NCBI GenBank assembly: GCA_013824165.1
Contig: PNNH01000084.1
Location: forward strand, 1-64,000
DNA length: 64,000 nucleotides
Reading direction: 5' to 3'
From: Methylibium sp.
Lineage (GTDB): Bacteria > Pseudomonadota > Gammaproteobacteria > Burkholderiales > Burkholderiaceae_C
The translations under genes and the position numbers were made by a program. The first letter of the stretch is position 1. The number at the start of each line of letters is the position of its first letter. Below the pieces are notes generated by a model. That model did not search any database, was not told the DNA's origin, and saw only the letters and a program-made list of their open reading frames with translations. Positions 33,124 to 41,154 of the stretch are shown piece after piece.

Positions 33124-34540
33124 TGCGGAAGACGGCGGAACTCTCGCTCAGCCGCGCCGCCTGTTCGCGCATGCTCTCGGCCGCGGCAGCGGATTGCTCG
33201 ACCAGCGCGGCGTTCTGCTGCGTGACCTGATCCAGCTGCAGGATGGCTTGGTTGACTCGGGCGATCTCCTGGCTCTGCTGGGCCGAGGAGTCGGCGATCT
33301 CGCCGATCAGCCCCGCCACGCGCTGCACCGAGCCTTCGATCTCCTTCATGGCCTCGCCGGCGGCCTGCACCAGATCCGCGCCTTCGGCCACCTGCTCGAC
33401 CGAGGCGCTGATCAGGCCCTTGATGTCCTTGGCCGCTTCAGCCGAGCGCTGGGCCAGATTGCGCACCTCGGAGGCGACGACCGCAAAGCCCTTGCCCTGC
33501 TCGCCGGCACGGGCGGCCTCCACCGCGGCATTGAGCGCCAGGATATTGGTCTGGAAGGCGATGCTGTCGATCATGCCGGTGATGTCGGCAATCTTCTTGG
33601 CGCTGGCGTCGATGGCCTGCATGGTGCTGACCACCTGGCCGACCACCGCGCCGCCCTTGGCGGCGGCCGTCGAGGCGCCAGCGGCCAGGCCGTTGGCCTC
33701 GCGCGCCGACGCGGCGGTGTTGCCCACCGCGTGCGTCAGCTGATCCATCGAGGATGAGGTCTGCTGCAGGCTGGACGCGGTCTGCTCGGTGCGGTTGGAG
33801 AGGTCCTGGTTGCCGCTGGCGATTTCAGCACTCGCCGTGCCGATGCTTTGCGCTGCCACCTGCACCTGCGAAACGGCGGTTGCAATGCGCGCCATCGCCT
33901 GCTGCAGCTGCGCCGCCGTGCCGATTGATGCACGCAGCGAGCCGGTGTTGAGGTTGATACGGCCCTGGTCTTCCATGCCCTCGACCATCCGAATCAGCTC
34001 GGATTGCTCGACCGCGCGCTTGTGCATGTCGACGGCGATCAGGATCTCGAACGCAGTCTGCGCGACCACATAACCGGCATGGATCAGCACGCGGCCGAAG
34101 TCCGGTTCGGTCAGGCAGAAGGTACCCATGCCGGCCAGCTGAAGGCGGTCGAACAGGATGTGGTGCACCGCGATCACCGCGGCACCGGTGACGATGGGTG
34201 CCCAGTTGCGATAGACGAGCAGAAATGCCAGTGAGGTGAAGACGCCGAAGTGGTACTCCAGCATGCCCTTGGCCAGCTGGATGTGCAGCGCCACCATCGC
34301 CATCGTGACGAAGGCCATGCCATGCGCACTGACGGCTGTGCCGCCGGCCATGCCGTACAGGCCGCCGGCCAGCAGCAGCAGCGGCAGCGCGATGCCCCAA
34401 GCCAAGCCGCTCTGGCCCCACTGCCAGCCCAGCACCAGCGCCAGCAGCGCCTGCAGGCTGATGGCCACCAGCATCAGGCGGTCGGCCTTGAGCCAGGCGA
34501 TCTGGCGGGAACTTGTGGAAGTGTTGGCGGAAGTCGACAT
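33119..34540 (-). CDS. Methyl-accepting chemotaxis protein
   Basis: The 473-residue product has about six N-terminal membrane helices (residues 20-175) with very short loops, and a cytoplasmic signalling domain (about residues 200-473). The tip hairpin has the highly conserved [20 protein letters not shown] and [20 protein letters not shown]. No HAMP domain or periplasmic sensor is obvious, so it may sense through its membrane part. No CheR-binding pentapeptide ends it. It follows the arsenic operon by 83 nt on the same strand; co-transcription is possible but unproven. Confidence 0.93.
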   Translation of the reverse strand: MSTSANTSTSSRQIAWLKADRLMLVAISLQALLALVLGWQWGQSGLAWGIALPLLLLAGGLYGMAGGTAVSAHGMAFVTMAMVALHIQLAKGMLEYHFGVFTSLAFLLVYRNWAPIVTGAAVIAVHHILFDRLQLAGMGTFCLTEPDFGRVLIHAGYVVAQTAFEILIAVDMHKRAVEQSELIRMVEGMEDQGRINLNTGSLRASIGTAAQLQQAMARIATAVSQVQVAAQSIGTASAEIASGNQDLSNRTEQTASSLQQTSSSMDQLTHAVGNTAASAREANGLAAGASTAAAKGGAVVGQVVSTMQAIDASAKKIADITGMIDSIAFQTNILALNAAVEAARAGEQGKGFAVVASEVRNLAQRSAEAAKDIKGLISASVEQVAEGADLVQAAGEAMKEIEGSVQRVAGLIGEIADSSAQQSQEIARVNQAILQLDQVTQQNAALVEQSAAAAESMREQAARLSESSAVFRT

Positions 34541-34623
34541 TGAAGCGTGCTCCTCTACAGCTGACTGTTGAGCCTACTCCTGCCGGCTCGCCTCTGGCCA
34601 GCCAACAATGTCCCTATCCCGGG

Positions 34624-35814
34624 CTACTTTGTGCGATGGCTGGTGATGGCTTGTGCGAACAGCAGCGCAGCGACCGCGCCCAGCGCGGCCAGCACGCCGA
34701 TCAGCGGCAGCGGCGCCAGCCAGCCGAGCAGCCAAGCGGCCAGCACCGGTCCGGCGGCCTTGGACAGCAGCACCGGCGTGGCCAGTGCGCCGTTGATAGC
34801 GCCGTATTGCTCGCGGCCGTAGAGTTCTGCCGGTAGCGCGCCGCGCACGATGGTCATCATGCCGTTGCCGGCGCCGTAGAGCAGCGCGAACAGCGCGATC
34901 CAGGGGCTGGCGCCTTCAGCCAGCAGCAGCACGGCCAGCGAGGCCGGAAGCAGCCACAGCGTTAGCGCGCCCAGCCGCGAGGGCCGCACCTGGCCGAGGA
35001 ACACGAACTCCAGCACCCGCCCGAGCACCTGCATCGGCCCGATCAGCGCGCCTACCCAAGCCGCTTGCGAAGGGCTCAGGCCACGGCTGCCCAGTAGCGT
35101 CAGCAGGTGCACGGCCAGCGCAGAGAACACCAGCGTGTTGGCGGTGAACGCCGCGCACAGCCAGGCAAAGCCAGGCCGCTTCAACAGTTCGCGCCAGCGG
35201 GTGCGCGGCGGCGCGGCAGTGGCGGCGTGCCTGCCGGCCGGCGTGGCGCGCGGCAGCAGCAGCGCATGGATCGGCACGCACAGCAGCAGGTTGATGGCGG
35301 CCAGCACCCACAGCGTCTGGCGCCAGTCCAGCGTGTCCAGCAGGCCTTGCGTGAGCGGCCAGAACACGGTGCTGGCGAAGCCGCCAAACAGGGTCAGCAC
35401 GGTGATGGCCTTGCGCGGCCCTTCCTTGAACAGGCGCGCCAGCACGGCGAAAGCGGGGTCGTAAAGCGTGGCGGCCATCACGGCGCCCAGGCCGGCCCAC
35501 ACCAGGTAGAGCTGCAGCAGGCTCTGCACCTGGCTCAGCAAGGCCAGCAGTGCCGCGCCGGCCAGCGAGCCCCAGCTCATCAGCGCATGGCCGCCATGCT
35601 GGTCGATCCAGCGGCCGATCGGCGCCGACAAGAGACCCGCCACCAGCAGGGCCAGCGAGAAGGCGCCGACCACCACGGCCTGGCTGGTCTCCAGCTGCTG
35701 CTGCAGCGGCTGCATCAGCAGGGCAAAGGCATAGAAGTAGCTGCCCCAGGAGATGATCTGCGCCACACCGAGCGCGCAGACGATCAGCCAGGCCCGCGGC
35801 GTCGGGCTGGGCAT
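34624..35814 (-). CDS. MFS transporter in the arsenic operon
   Basis: The 396-residue product has twelve predicted membrane helices, the MFS motif-A-like loop (SAPIGRWIDQHGG, near residue 65) and a large central loop. It is the last gene of the ars run, 4 nt after the aquaporin gene. MFS exporters in ars operons move arsenite (ArsK) or arseno-phosphoglycerate (ArsJ); there is no GAPDH gene here, which disfavours ArsJ. The start MPSPTPRAW at 35814 is chosen over a longer frame into the aquaporin gene. The cargo is inferred from context only. Confidence 0.85.
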   Translation of the reverse strand: MPSPTPRAWLIVCALGVAQIISWGSYFYAFALLMQPLQQQLETSQAVVVGAFSLALLVAGLLSAPIGRWIDQHGGHALMSWGSLAGAALLALLSQVQSLLQLYLVWAGLGAVMAATLYDPAFAVLARLFKEGPRKAITVLTLFGGFASTVFWPLTQGLLDTLDWRQTLWVLAAINLLLCVPIHALLLPRATPAGRHAATAAPPRTRWRELLKRPGFAWLCAAFTANTLVFSALAVHLLTLLGSRGLSPSQAAWVGALIGPMQVLGRVLEFVFLGQVRPSRLGALTLWLLPASLAVLLLAEGASPWIALFALLYGAGNGMMTIVRGALPAELYGREQYGAINGALATPVLLSKAAGPVLAAWLLGWLAPLPLIGVLAALGAVAALLFAQAITSHRTK

Positions 35815-35818
35815 GGCC

Positions 35819-36475
35819 TCAGGCGCGGGCTTCGACTTCACCCAGCCACCGGTGCAGCAACAGGCCGGCGGCGGCGCCCAGCAGCTGCGCGGCCATGAAG
35901 CCAGGCACGCTGGAGGGCGCAATGCCGGCGAAGCTGTCGCTGAACATGCGACCGAAGGCCGCGGCCGGGTTGGCGAAGGAGGTGGAGGCGGTGAACCAGT
36001 AGGCCGCGCCGATATAGGCGGCCACCAGGCTGCTGACGCGGGCCGCTGGCGCGCGCAGGATCACCAGCAGCAGGCCGGCGGTGGCCACACCCTCGGCCAG
36101 CCACTGTGCCGGCCCTTCGCGCAGCTTGGTCGAGAACTGCAACACCGGCAGCTCGAACATTGCATGTGCGAGCCAGGCGCCCAGCATCGCGCCCAGCAGC
36201 TGGGCCGCGATGTAGGGCGGTAGCACGCGCTTGTCCAGCTCACCGCGCCAAGCCATCGCCAGGCTGACGGCCGGATTGAAGTGGGCGCCGCTGATCGGCC
36301 CGAACACTTCGATCAGCACATACAGCCCGAAGACGGTGGCCAGGGTGTTGGCCAGCAGGGCCAGGGCCACATTGCCGCCGGCCAGGCGCTCGGCCATGAT
36401 GCCGGAGCCGATGACGATGGCCAGCAGCAAGGCTGTGCCGAGCATCTCGGCCAGCAGACGATGCCTGAGCCTCAT
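35819..36475 (-). CDS. aqpS: MIP-family aquaglyceroporin in the arsenic operon (AqpS-like)
   Basis: The 218-residue product is a membrane channel of the aquaporin/glycerol-facilitator family with six helices and two half-helix loops bearing Asn-Pro-Ala motifs, HFNPAVSLA and FANPAAAFGR. AqpS of Sinorhizobium meliloti, encoded in an ars operon, lets arsenite leave the cell down its gradient after arsenate reduction. The position right after two arsC genes supports the same job here. It overlaps the upstream arsC by four bases (ATGA), so translation is coupled. Confidence 0.85.
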   Translation of the reverse strand: MRLRHRLLAEMLGTALLLAIVIGSGIMAERLAGGNVALALLANTLATVFGLYVLIEVFGPISGAHFNPAVSLAMAWRGELDKRVLPPYIAAQLLGAMLGAWLAHAMFELPVLQFSTKLREGPAQWLAEGVATAGLLLVILRAPAARVSSLVAAYIGAAYWFTASTSFANPAAAFGRMFSDSFAGIAPSSVPGFMAAQLLGAAAGLLLHRWLGEVEARA

Positions 36476-36966
36476 TGCTGCGCAATCTCCGTCAGGGCCT
36501 GCTGCAGTTCGGCATTGCCCATGCTGGACAGCGGCAGTTGCAGCAGCTGCAGCATGCGATAGCCGATGGCCTGGCGCGTCAGCTCGAAGGCGGCGCGCTT
36601 GCCGGCTTCACCGCCCTCGGCATTGGACGGATCGGCATAGCCCCAGTGCACCTTGACTGGCGAGCCCGGCCAATAGGGGCAAGTCTCGGCGGCAGCGCTG
36701 TCGCACACGGTGATGACGATGCGCATCTCGGGCGCGCCAGGTGCGACGAACTCATCCCAGCTCTTGCTGCGATAGGGTGTCACGTCAACGCCGGCCTTGG
36801 TCAGCGCTTCCAGTGCGAAGGGGTTGAGGCGGCCGCTGGGCGCGCTGCCTGCGCTGTAGGCGCGCACATCCTTGCCGAGCTTGGCAGCCCAGTGGTTGAG
36901 CATGCCTTCGGACAGCACGCTGCGTGCCGAGTTGTGGGTGCAAAGGATCAGGACATTGGTGGTCAT
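36472..36966 (-). CDS. arsC: Arsenate reductase, thioredoxin-coupled (second copy)
   Basis: The 164-residue product belongs to the low-molecular-weight phosphatase-like arsenate reductases. The P-loop is LCTHNSARSVLSEG, with nucleophile Cys and Arg, and the redox cysteine pair is in TVCDSAAAETCPYWPG. It reduces arsenate to arsenite using thioredoxin or a similar donor. ATG at 36966 is used rather than TTG six bases upstream. The start lies 17 nt after the other arsC stop and it ends in a 4-nt overlap with the aquaporin gene. It differs from the other ArsC through much of its length, so it is not a recent duplicate. Confidence 0.92.
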   Translation of the reverse strand: MTTNVLILCTHNSARSVLSEGMLNHWAAKLGKDVRAYSAGSAPSGRLNPFALEALTKAGVDVTPYRSKSWDEFVAPGAPEMRIVITVCDSAAAETCPYWPGSPVKVHWGYADPSNAEGGEAGKRAAFELTRQAIGYRMLQLLQLPLSSMGNAELQQALTEIAQQ

Positions 36967-36983
36967 GGACAAGCAACCTTGGC

Positions 36984-37481
36984 TTACTGTTGGCCGATAT
37001 CGCGCAGCGCCTGCTGCAGAGACAGGCGATTGAGGCTGCTGACGGGCAGGGCCAGCATCAGCTCGATGCGGCGCTTGAGCGCCACCGCGGTGTTCATGAA
37101 GGCCTGGCTGCGCTGCTCGTCACTGCCTTGCACAGCAGCGGGATCGGGCAGGCCCCAGTGCGCGCTGATGGGCTGGCCGGGCCAGACCGGGCAGGCTTCG
37201 CCAGCGGCCTGGTCGCAGACGGTGAAGACAAAGTCCAGCTCCGGAGCATCCGGGCCGGCGAACTCGCCCCAGCTCTTGCTGCGACAGTTGCCCGAGGGCA
37301 GCTGCAGGCGCTGCAGCGTCTGCAGGGTCAGCGGGTTGACGACGCCGGTAGGGTGGCTGCCGGCCGACCAGGCCTGGAACTGGCCCTGGCCCATCTGGTT
37401 AAGCAGGGCTTCGGCCAGGATCGAGCGGGCGGAGTTGCCGGTGCAGACGAACAGGACATTCTTGGGCTTGCTCTGGTTCAT
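36984..37481 (-). CDS. arsC: Arsenate reductase, thioredoxin-coupled (first copy)
   Basis: The 165-residue product has the arsenate-reductase P-loop VCTGNSARSILAEA and the redox cysteine pair in TVCDQAAGEACPVWPG. An extra cysteine lies near residue 65 (GNCRSKSWGEF). It produces arsenite in the cytoplasm. The ATG at 37481 follows the arsI stop by 13 nt. The longer open frame upstream overlaps arsI in another frame and is not used. Confidence 0.92.
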   Translation of the reverse strand: MNQSKPKNVLFVCTGNSARSILAEALLNQMGQGQFQAWSAGSHPTGVVNPLTLQTLQRLQLPSGNCRSKSWGEFAGPDAPELDFVFTVCDQAAGEACPVWPGQPISAHWGLPDPAAVQGSDEQRSQAFMNTAVALKRRIELMLALPVSSLNRLSLQQALRDIGQQ

Positions 37482-37494
37482 GGCGACCTCGGCC

Positions 37495-37995
37495 TCAGCA
37501 GCAGGAGGACTTGCCGGCGCTGGCCGGCGGGCAGCAGCCTGCAGCGCTGACCGCCACGGCCTTCGGCGGCGGGGCGCAGCAGGCTGCGGCTTCGGCGGGC
37601 TTGGCAGCATCGCCAGCCGGCATGCTGAACAGCGGCACATTGCCCAGCGTGTGGTAATGCTCCCAAGCCAGGCCCTGCGGGTCGGTCACCCAATACTTGT
37701 CGCTGTGGGCATAGCAGCAGGTGGTTTCGCCTTCATCGGCCAGGGTCATGTCAGCGGACTCGGCCTGGGCCTTCATCGCCAGCAGCTCCTCGGCGCTGTC
37801 GGTCTGGAAGCCGAGGTGGTCGACGCCGGGCTCGCCGCCGCGCGAGGAGATCGCGAAGTTGATGCGCGGGTCTTCAAGCATCCACTTGGCGTAGTCGCTC
37901 TCCTGGCGGGCTGGTGCGGCGCCGAAGAGCTTGGAATAAAAGGCAACACTGGTGCCGAGGTCGGCAACACGGACATGGACATGGAATCGCTTCAT
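37495..37995 (-). CDS. arsI: ArsI/CadI-family C-As lyase (VOC fold) with cysteine-rich tail
   Basis: The 166-residue product is a vicinal-oxygen-chelate protein. It has His5, His60 and Glu112 as metal-ligand candidates and the vicinal cysteines Cys93-Cys94 (TTCCYAHSDKYWV) that bind trivalent organoarsenicals in ArsI. In ArsI these features cleave the C-As bond of methylarsenite; the related CadI is cadmium-induced. The C-terminal ~30 residues are a Pro/Ala tail with three more Cys-Cys pairs (139-140, 154-155, 165-166), an unusual metal-binding tail. It lies 24 nt after arsR. Confidence 0.85.
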   Translation of the reverse strand: MKRFHVHVRVADLGTSVAFYSKLFGAAPARQESDYAKWMLEDPRINFAISSRGGEPGVDHLGFQTDSAEELLAMKAQAESADMTLADEGETTCCYAHSDKYWVTDPQGLAWEHYHTLGNVPLFSMPAGDAAKPAEAAACCAPPPKAVAVSAAGCCPPASAGKSSCC

Positions 37996-38019
37996 GGCGA
38001 GGCTCCTTGAAAGGGTTCT

Positions 38020-38349
38020 TCAGCAGGACTTGCTGGGTTTGCAGGCCGCTGCCGGCAGGCAGGCCGTGCCTTGGCAGCAGTTTTCGGTGAGGTAGTCGAG
38101 CAGCGCCGTCATCTGCTCGAAGGCCGCGCGGTAGATCAGGTAGCGGCCATCGCGCTGCTGGCTGACCAGCCCGGCGTTGGCGAGTTCCTTCAGATGAAAG
38201 GACAGGGTGGCCGCAGGCAGGCCCAGTTGCTCGCTCATCGCGCCGGGCGTGAGGCCGGTCTGACCCGCCACCACCAGCAGCCTGAACAGCTGCAGCCGGG
38301 CGCCATGGGCTAAGGCAGCCAGGGACTTGATCGCGTCTTGCTCTTCCAT
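38020..38349 (-). CDS. arsR: ArsR-family metalloregulator
   Basis: The 109-residue product is a winged-helix repressor (recognition region LPAATLSFHLKELANAGLVS) of the ArsR/SmtB family. It has no CVC motif in the recognition helix. Instead it has a C-terminal cysteine set, Cys91-Cys92 and Cys97, then 103 and 109, as in the Acidithiobacillus-type ArsR that senses arsenite at Cys95, Cys96 and Cys102. It heads the ars operon on the minus strand. No Shine-Dalgarno precedes the ATG and promoter boxes place the start of transcription at the ATG. Confidence 0.93.
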   Translation of the reverse strand: MEEQDAIKSLAALAHGARLQLFRLLVVAGQTGLTPGAMSEQLGLPAATLSFHLKELANAGLVSQQRDGRYLIYRAAFEQMTALLDYLTENCCQGTACLPAAACKPSKSC

Positions 38350-38385
38350 AATTCTATGATAATCGAAATATGGAATTTAAAACAA
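38344..38385 (-). promoter_or_regulatory. ars promoter and ArsR operator; message likely leaderless
   Basis: On the minus strand, TTGTTT (38380-38385) and TATCAT (38356-38361) are spaced 18 nt. The -10 box covers positions -12 to -7 from the arsR ATG, so the transcript would begin at the A of the start codon. The perfect inverted repeat TTCCATA (38344-38350) and TATGGAA (38369-38375) spans the -10 box and the start codon and is the likely ArsR site. This AT-rich island stands out from its GC-rich surroundings. Confidence 0.7.
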
Positions 38386-38542
38386 GCCCGTCCAGCGGGC
38401 TTGCCTGTTCAGTCGCCAAGTTCTTGGTCGCGAACCGTCCTCAGGCTAGGCGGCTGGAGCGCAGGGACCGGAACGTACTCCCTGTACGCGAGGGGCTCGA
38501 GCATCCGGCCAAGGACGCATGGGGGCGGCGCAGCAGAAGAAC

Positions 38543-41122
38543 TCAGCCCGCGGCGATGCGCCCGGCCAGGTGCGCCAAGGCCTCTTCCACCTGATCGACT
38601 AGCACCAAGCACAGATCGCCGGGTTGCAGGCGCTCAAGCGCGGTGTCGATGGCGATGAACTCGCCACGGATCTCGTCGACACGGCGGGTGCGGCTGGCTC
38701 CCTCCAGGCCCTGGCGCAGCAGGGCCAGCACCTCGCCATCCTCGCGGCCGCGCTGGCAGGCGTCCTGGAACAGCAGCACATCGTCGAAGGCCTGGCCCAG
38801 GATCTGAGTCTGAATGCGGATGTCCTCGTCGCGACGGTCGCCGGCGCCGGAGATCACCACCGAGCGATTCTTGGCCGGCATGGCCTCGACGGCGGCCACC
38901 AGCGCGCGCATCGCATCGCCGTTATGGCCATAGTCAGCGATTACGGTGGCACCGCGGTAGTCCATTACATTGAAGCGGCCCGGCGCGTTGTCGGCATCGT
39001 TGGCGAAGCTGGCGACGCCACGGCGCACCGTGTCCCAGTCCAGCCCCACACCCCAGGCGGCAGCCACCGATGCCATGGCGTTCTCGACCTGGAAGCCGAT
39101 GGTGCCGTTGCGGGTGATCGGGATGTCGCGCAGCGGGATGCTTTCGCGCCAGGAACCTTGCGCGGCCACCAGTTGATCGCCGTCTACATAGACGCAGCGC
39201 TTGCCCTGGGCGCGGTGCGTGGCCATCAGCGGGTGATGGCGGTCGGCAGCGAAGAAAATGACCTGGCCGGGGCAGACGCCCGCCATGTTCGCCACCACCG
39301 GATCGGCGGCATTCAGCACCGCATAGCCGGTCGGGGCGACGTTCTGCACGATCACGCGCTTGACCAGGGCCAGTTCCTCGACGGTGTTGAGGAAGTTCAT
39401 GCCCAGATGGTCGCCATCGCCGAGGTTGGTGACGACAGCCACCTGGCAGCGGTCGAAGCCCAGGCCTTCGCGCAGGATGCCGCCGCGTGCGGTCTCGAAC
39501 ACCGCGGCCTCGACATCGGGATGCATCAGCACATTGCGCGCGCTCTTCGGGCCCGAGCAGTCGCCGCTGTCGATCTGGCGGCCGTCTACATATACGCCGT
39601 CGGTGTTGGTCATGCCCACGCGCAGTCCACAGGTGGCGAACAGGTGTGCAATCAGGCGCGTGGTGGTGGTCTTGCCATTGGTGCCGGTGACGGCCACCAC
39701 CGGGATGCGGCCGTCCTCGCTCTTGTGGCCGTGGCCGTAGAGGTGGGCGATGATGGCTTCGCCGACATTGCGGCCCTTGCCATAGCTGGGGCTCAGGTGC
39801 ATGCGCAGGCCGGGCGCGGCGTTTACCTCGACGATGCCGCCACTCTGCTCTTCCAGCGGCTGCAGTACGCCTTCGGCCACGACGTCGACGCCGCAGACAT
39901 GCAGTCCGACCACCTGCGCCGCGGCGATGGCGCGGGCGGCCACCTCGGGATGCACATCGTCGGTCACATCGGTGGCGGTGCCGCCGGTGGACAGGTTGGC
40001 GTTGTTGCGCAGGATCACGCGGCGGCCTTTGTCGGGCACCGAGTCGGGGGTCAGGCCTTGCAGCTCCAGACGCGCCACCGCAATGTCATCGAAGCGGATC
40101 TTGGTCAGCGAGGTGGCATGGCCATCGCCGCGCTTGGGGTCGGCGTTGACCTTGTCGACCAGTTGCTTGACGGTCAGCATGCCGTCGCCGATCACATGCG
40201 GCGGATCGCGGCGCGCGGCGGCCACCAGCTTGTCGCCGACCACCAGCAGGCGGTAGTCGCTGCCGGGCAGGAATTTCTCGACCATCACCTGGCCGATTTC
40301 GTCAGCGGCCTTGTAGGCGATCTCCATGTGCTCGCGGCTGGCGACGTTGACCGTCACGCCCTTGCCCTGGTTGCCGTCCTGCGGCTTGACCACCACCGGC
40401 AGGCCCACCTCCAGCGCAGCGGCCCAGGCGTCATCGACCGAGTCCACCGGGCGCCCGATCGGCACCGGCACGCCGGCGGCCTGCAGCAGGCGTTTGGAGA
40501 GATCCTTGTCCTGCGCGATCGATTCGGAGACGGCGCTGGTCGCATCGACCTCGGCCGCCCAGATGCGGCGCTGCTTGGCGCCCCAGCCGAACTGCACCAG
40601 GCTGCCCTGCGTCAGGCGGCGGTAGGGCACACCGCGCTTGGCGGCGGCCTCGACGATGGAGCCGGTCGACGGGCCGAGGCGCACGTCCTCATCGGTCTCG
40701 CGCAGGCGCTTGAGCGAGGCGTCGGCGTCAAAGCTGCCGTTCGTCGCGGCGGCCGTCACCAGCGCCACGGCGTCCTCGAAGGCCATGCGGCCGACGTCTT
40801 CTTCGCTGTACTCCACCACCACCTGGTAGCTGCCAGGCTCGGAGGTGATGTGGGTGTGGCTGAAGGTCACCGGGCAGCCGGCCTGGGCTTGCAGCGCCAG
40901 CGCGGCTTGCTCCAGCACATGGGCCAGCGAGATGTCGATCTTCTGGGCGCTGGCCGGGCGCAGCGCGCCGATGGCTGGAAACAGCGCGCGCAGCCGGGCT
41001 TCGAAACCGGGCAGGTCGGCAATCGCGCGTTCCTGCGCGTCGCAGTGGACCACTGCTTCGATGGCTGTGTGGCGGCTCCACATGTTCGGGCCGCGCAGCG
41101 CGCGGATGCGGGAGACTTCCAT
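38543..41122 (-). CDS. cphA: Cyanophycin synthetase, full-length
   Basis: The 859-residue product makes the Asp-Arg storage polymer cyanophycin. It has an N-terminal domain, a central ATP-grasp domain (about residues 220-470, with VVVKPQDGNQGKGVTV) and a C-terminal Mur-ligase-like domain (about residues 475-859) with intact P-loop VAVTGTNGKTTTTRL and the ligase-C segment ending at residue 859. The ATP-grasp half adds Arg to Asp side chains and the Mur-like half adds Asp. It lies 32 nt after the shorter paralogue on the same strand. Length is normal for CphA (about 850-900). Confidence 0.95.
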   Translation of the reverse strand: MEVSRIRALRGPNMWSRHTAIEAVVHCDAQERAIADLPGFEARLRALFPAIGALRPASAQKIDISLAHVLEQAALALQAQAGCPVTFSHTHITSEPGSYQVVVEYSEEDVGRMAFEDAVALVTAAATNGSFDADASLKRLRETDEDVRLGPSTGSIVEAAAKRGVPYRRLTQGSLVQFGWGAKQRRIWAAEVDATSAVSESIAQDKDLSKRLLQAAGVPVPIGRPVDSVDDAWAAALEVGLPVVVKPQDGNQGKGVTVNVASREHMEIAYKAADEIGQVMVEKFLPGSDYRLLVVGDKLVAAARRDPPHVIGDGMLTVKQLVDKVNADPKRGDGHATSLTKIRFDDIAVARLELQGLTPDSVPDKGRRVILRNNANLSTGGTATDVTDDVHPEVAARAIAAAQVVGLHVCGVDVVAEGVLQPLEEQSGGIVEVNAAPGLRMHLSPSYGKGRNVGEAIIAHLYGHGHKSEDGRIPVVAVTGTNGKTTTTRLIAHLFATCGLRVGMTNTDGVYVDGRQIDSGDCSGPKSARNVLMHPDVEAAVFETARGGILREGLGFDRCQVAVVTNLGDGDHLGMNFLNTVEELALVKRVIVQNVAPTGYAVLNAADPVVANMAGVCPGQVIFFAADRHHPLMATHRAQGKRCVYVDGDQLVAAQGSWRESIPLRDIPITRNGTIGFQVENAMASVAAAWGVGLDWDTVRRGVASFANDADNAPGRFNVMDYRGATVIADYGHNGDAMRALVAAVEAMPAKNRSVVISGAGDRRDEDIRIQTQILGQAFDDVLLFQDACQRGREDGEVLALLRQGLEGASRTRRVDEIRGEFIAIDTALERLQPGDLCLVLVDQVEEALAHLAGRIAAG

Positions 41123-41154
41123 GGTGCGTCGTCTTTCGAAGAATCGGGGCGGGT

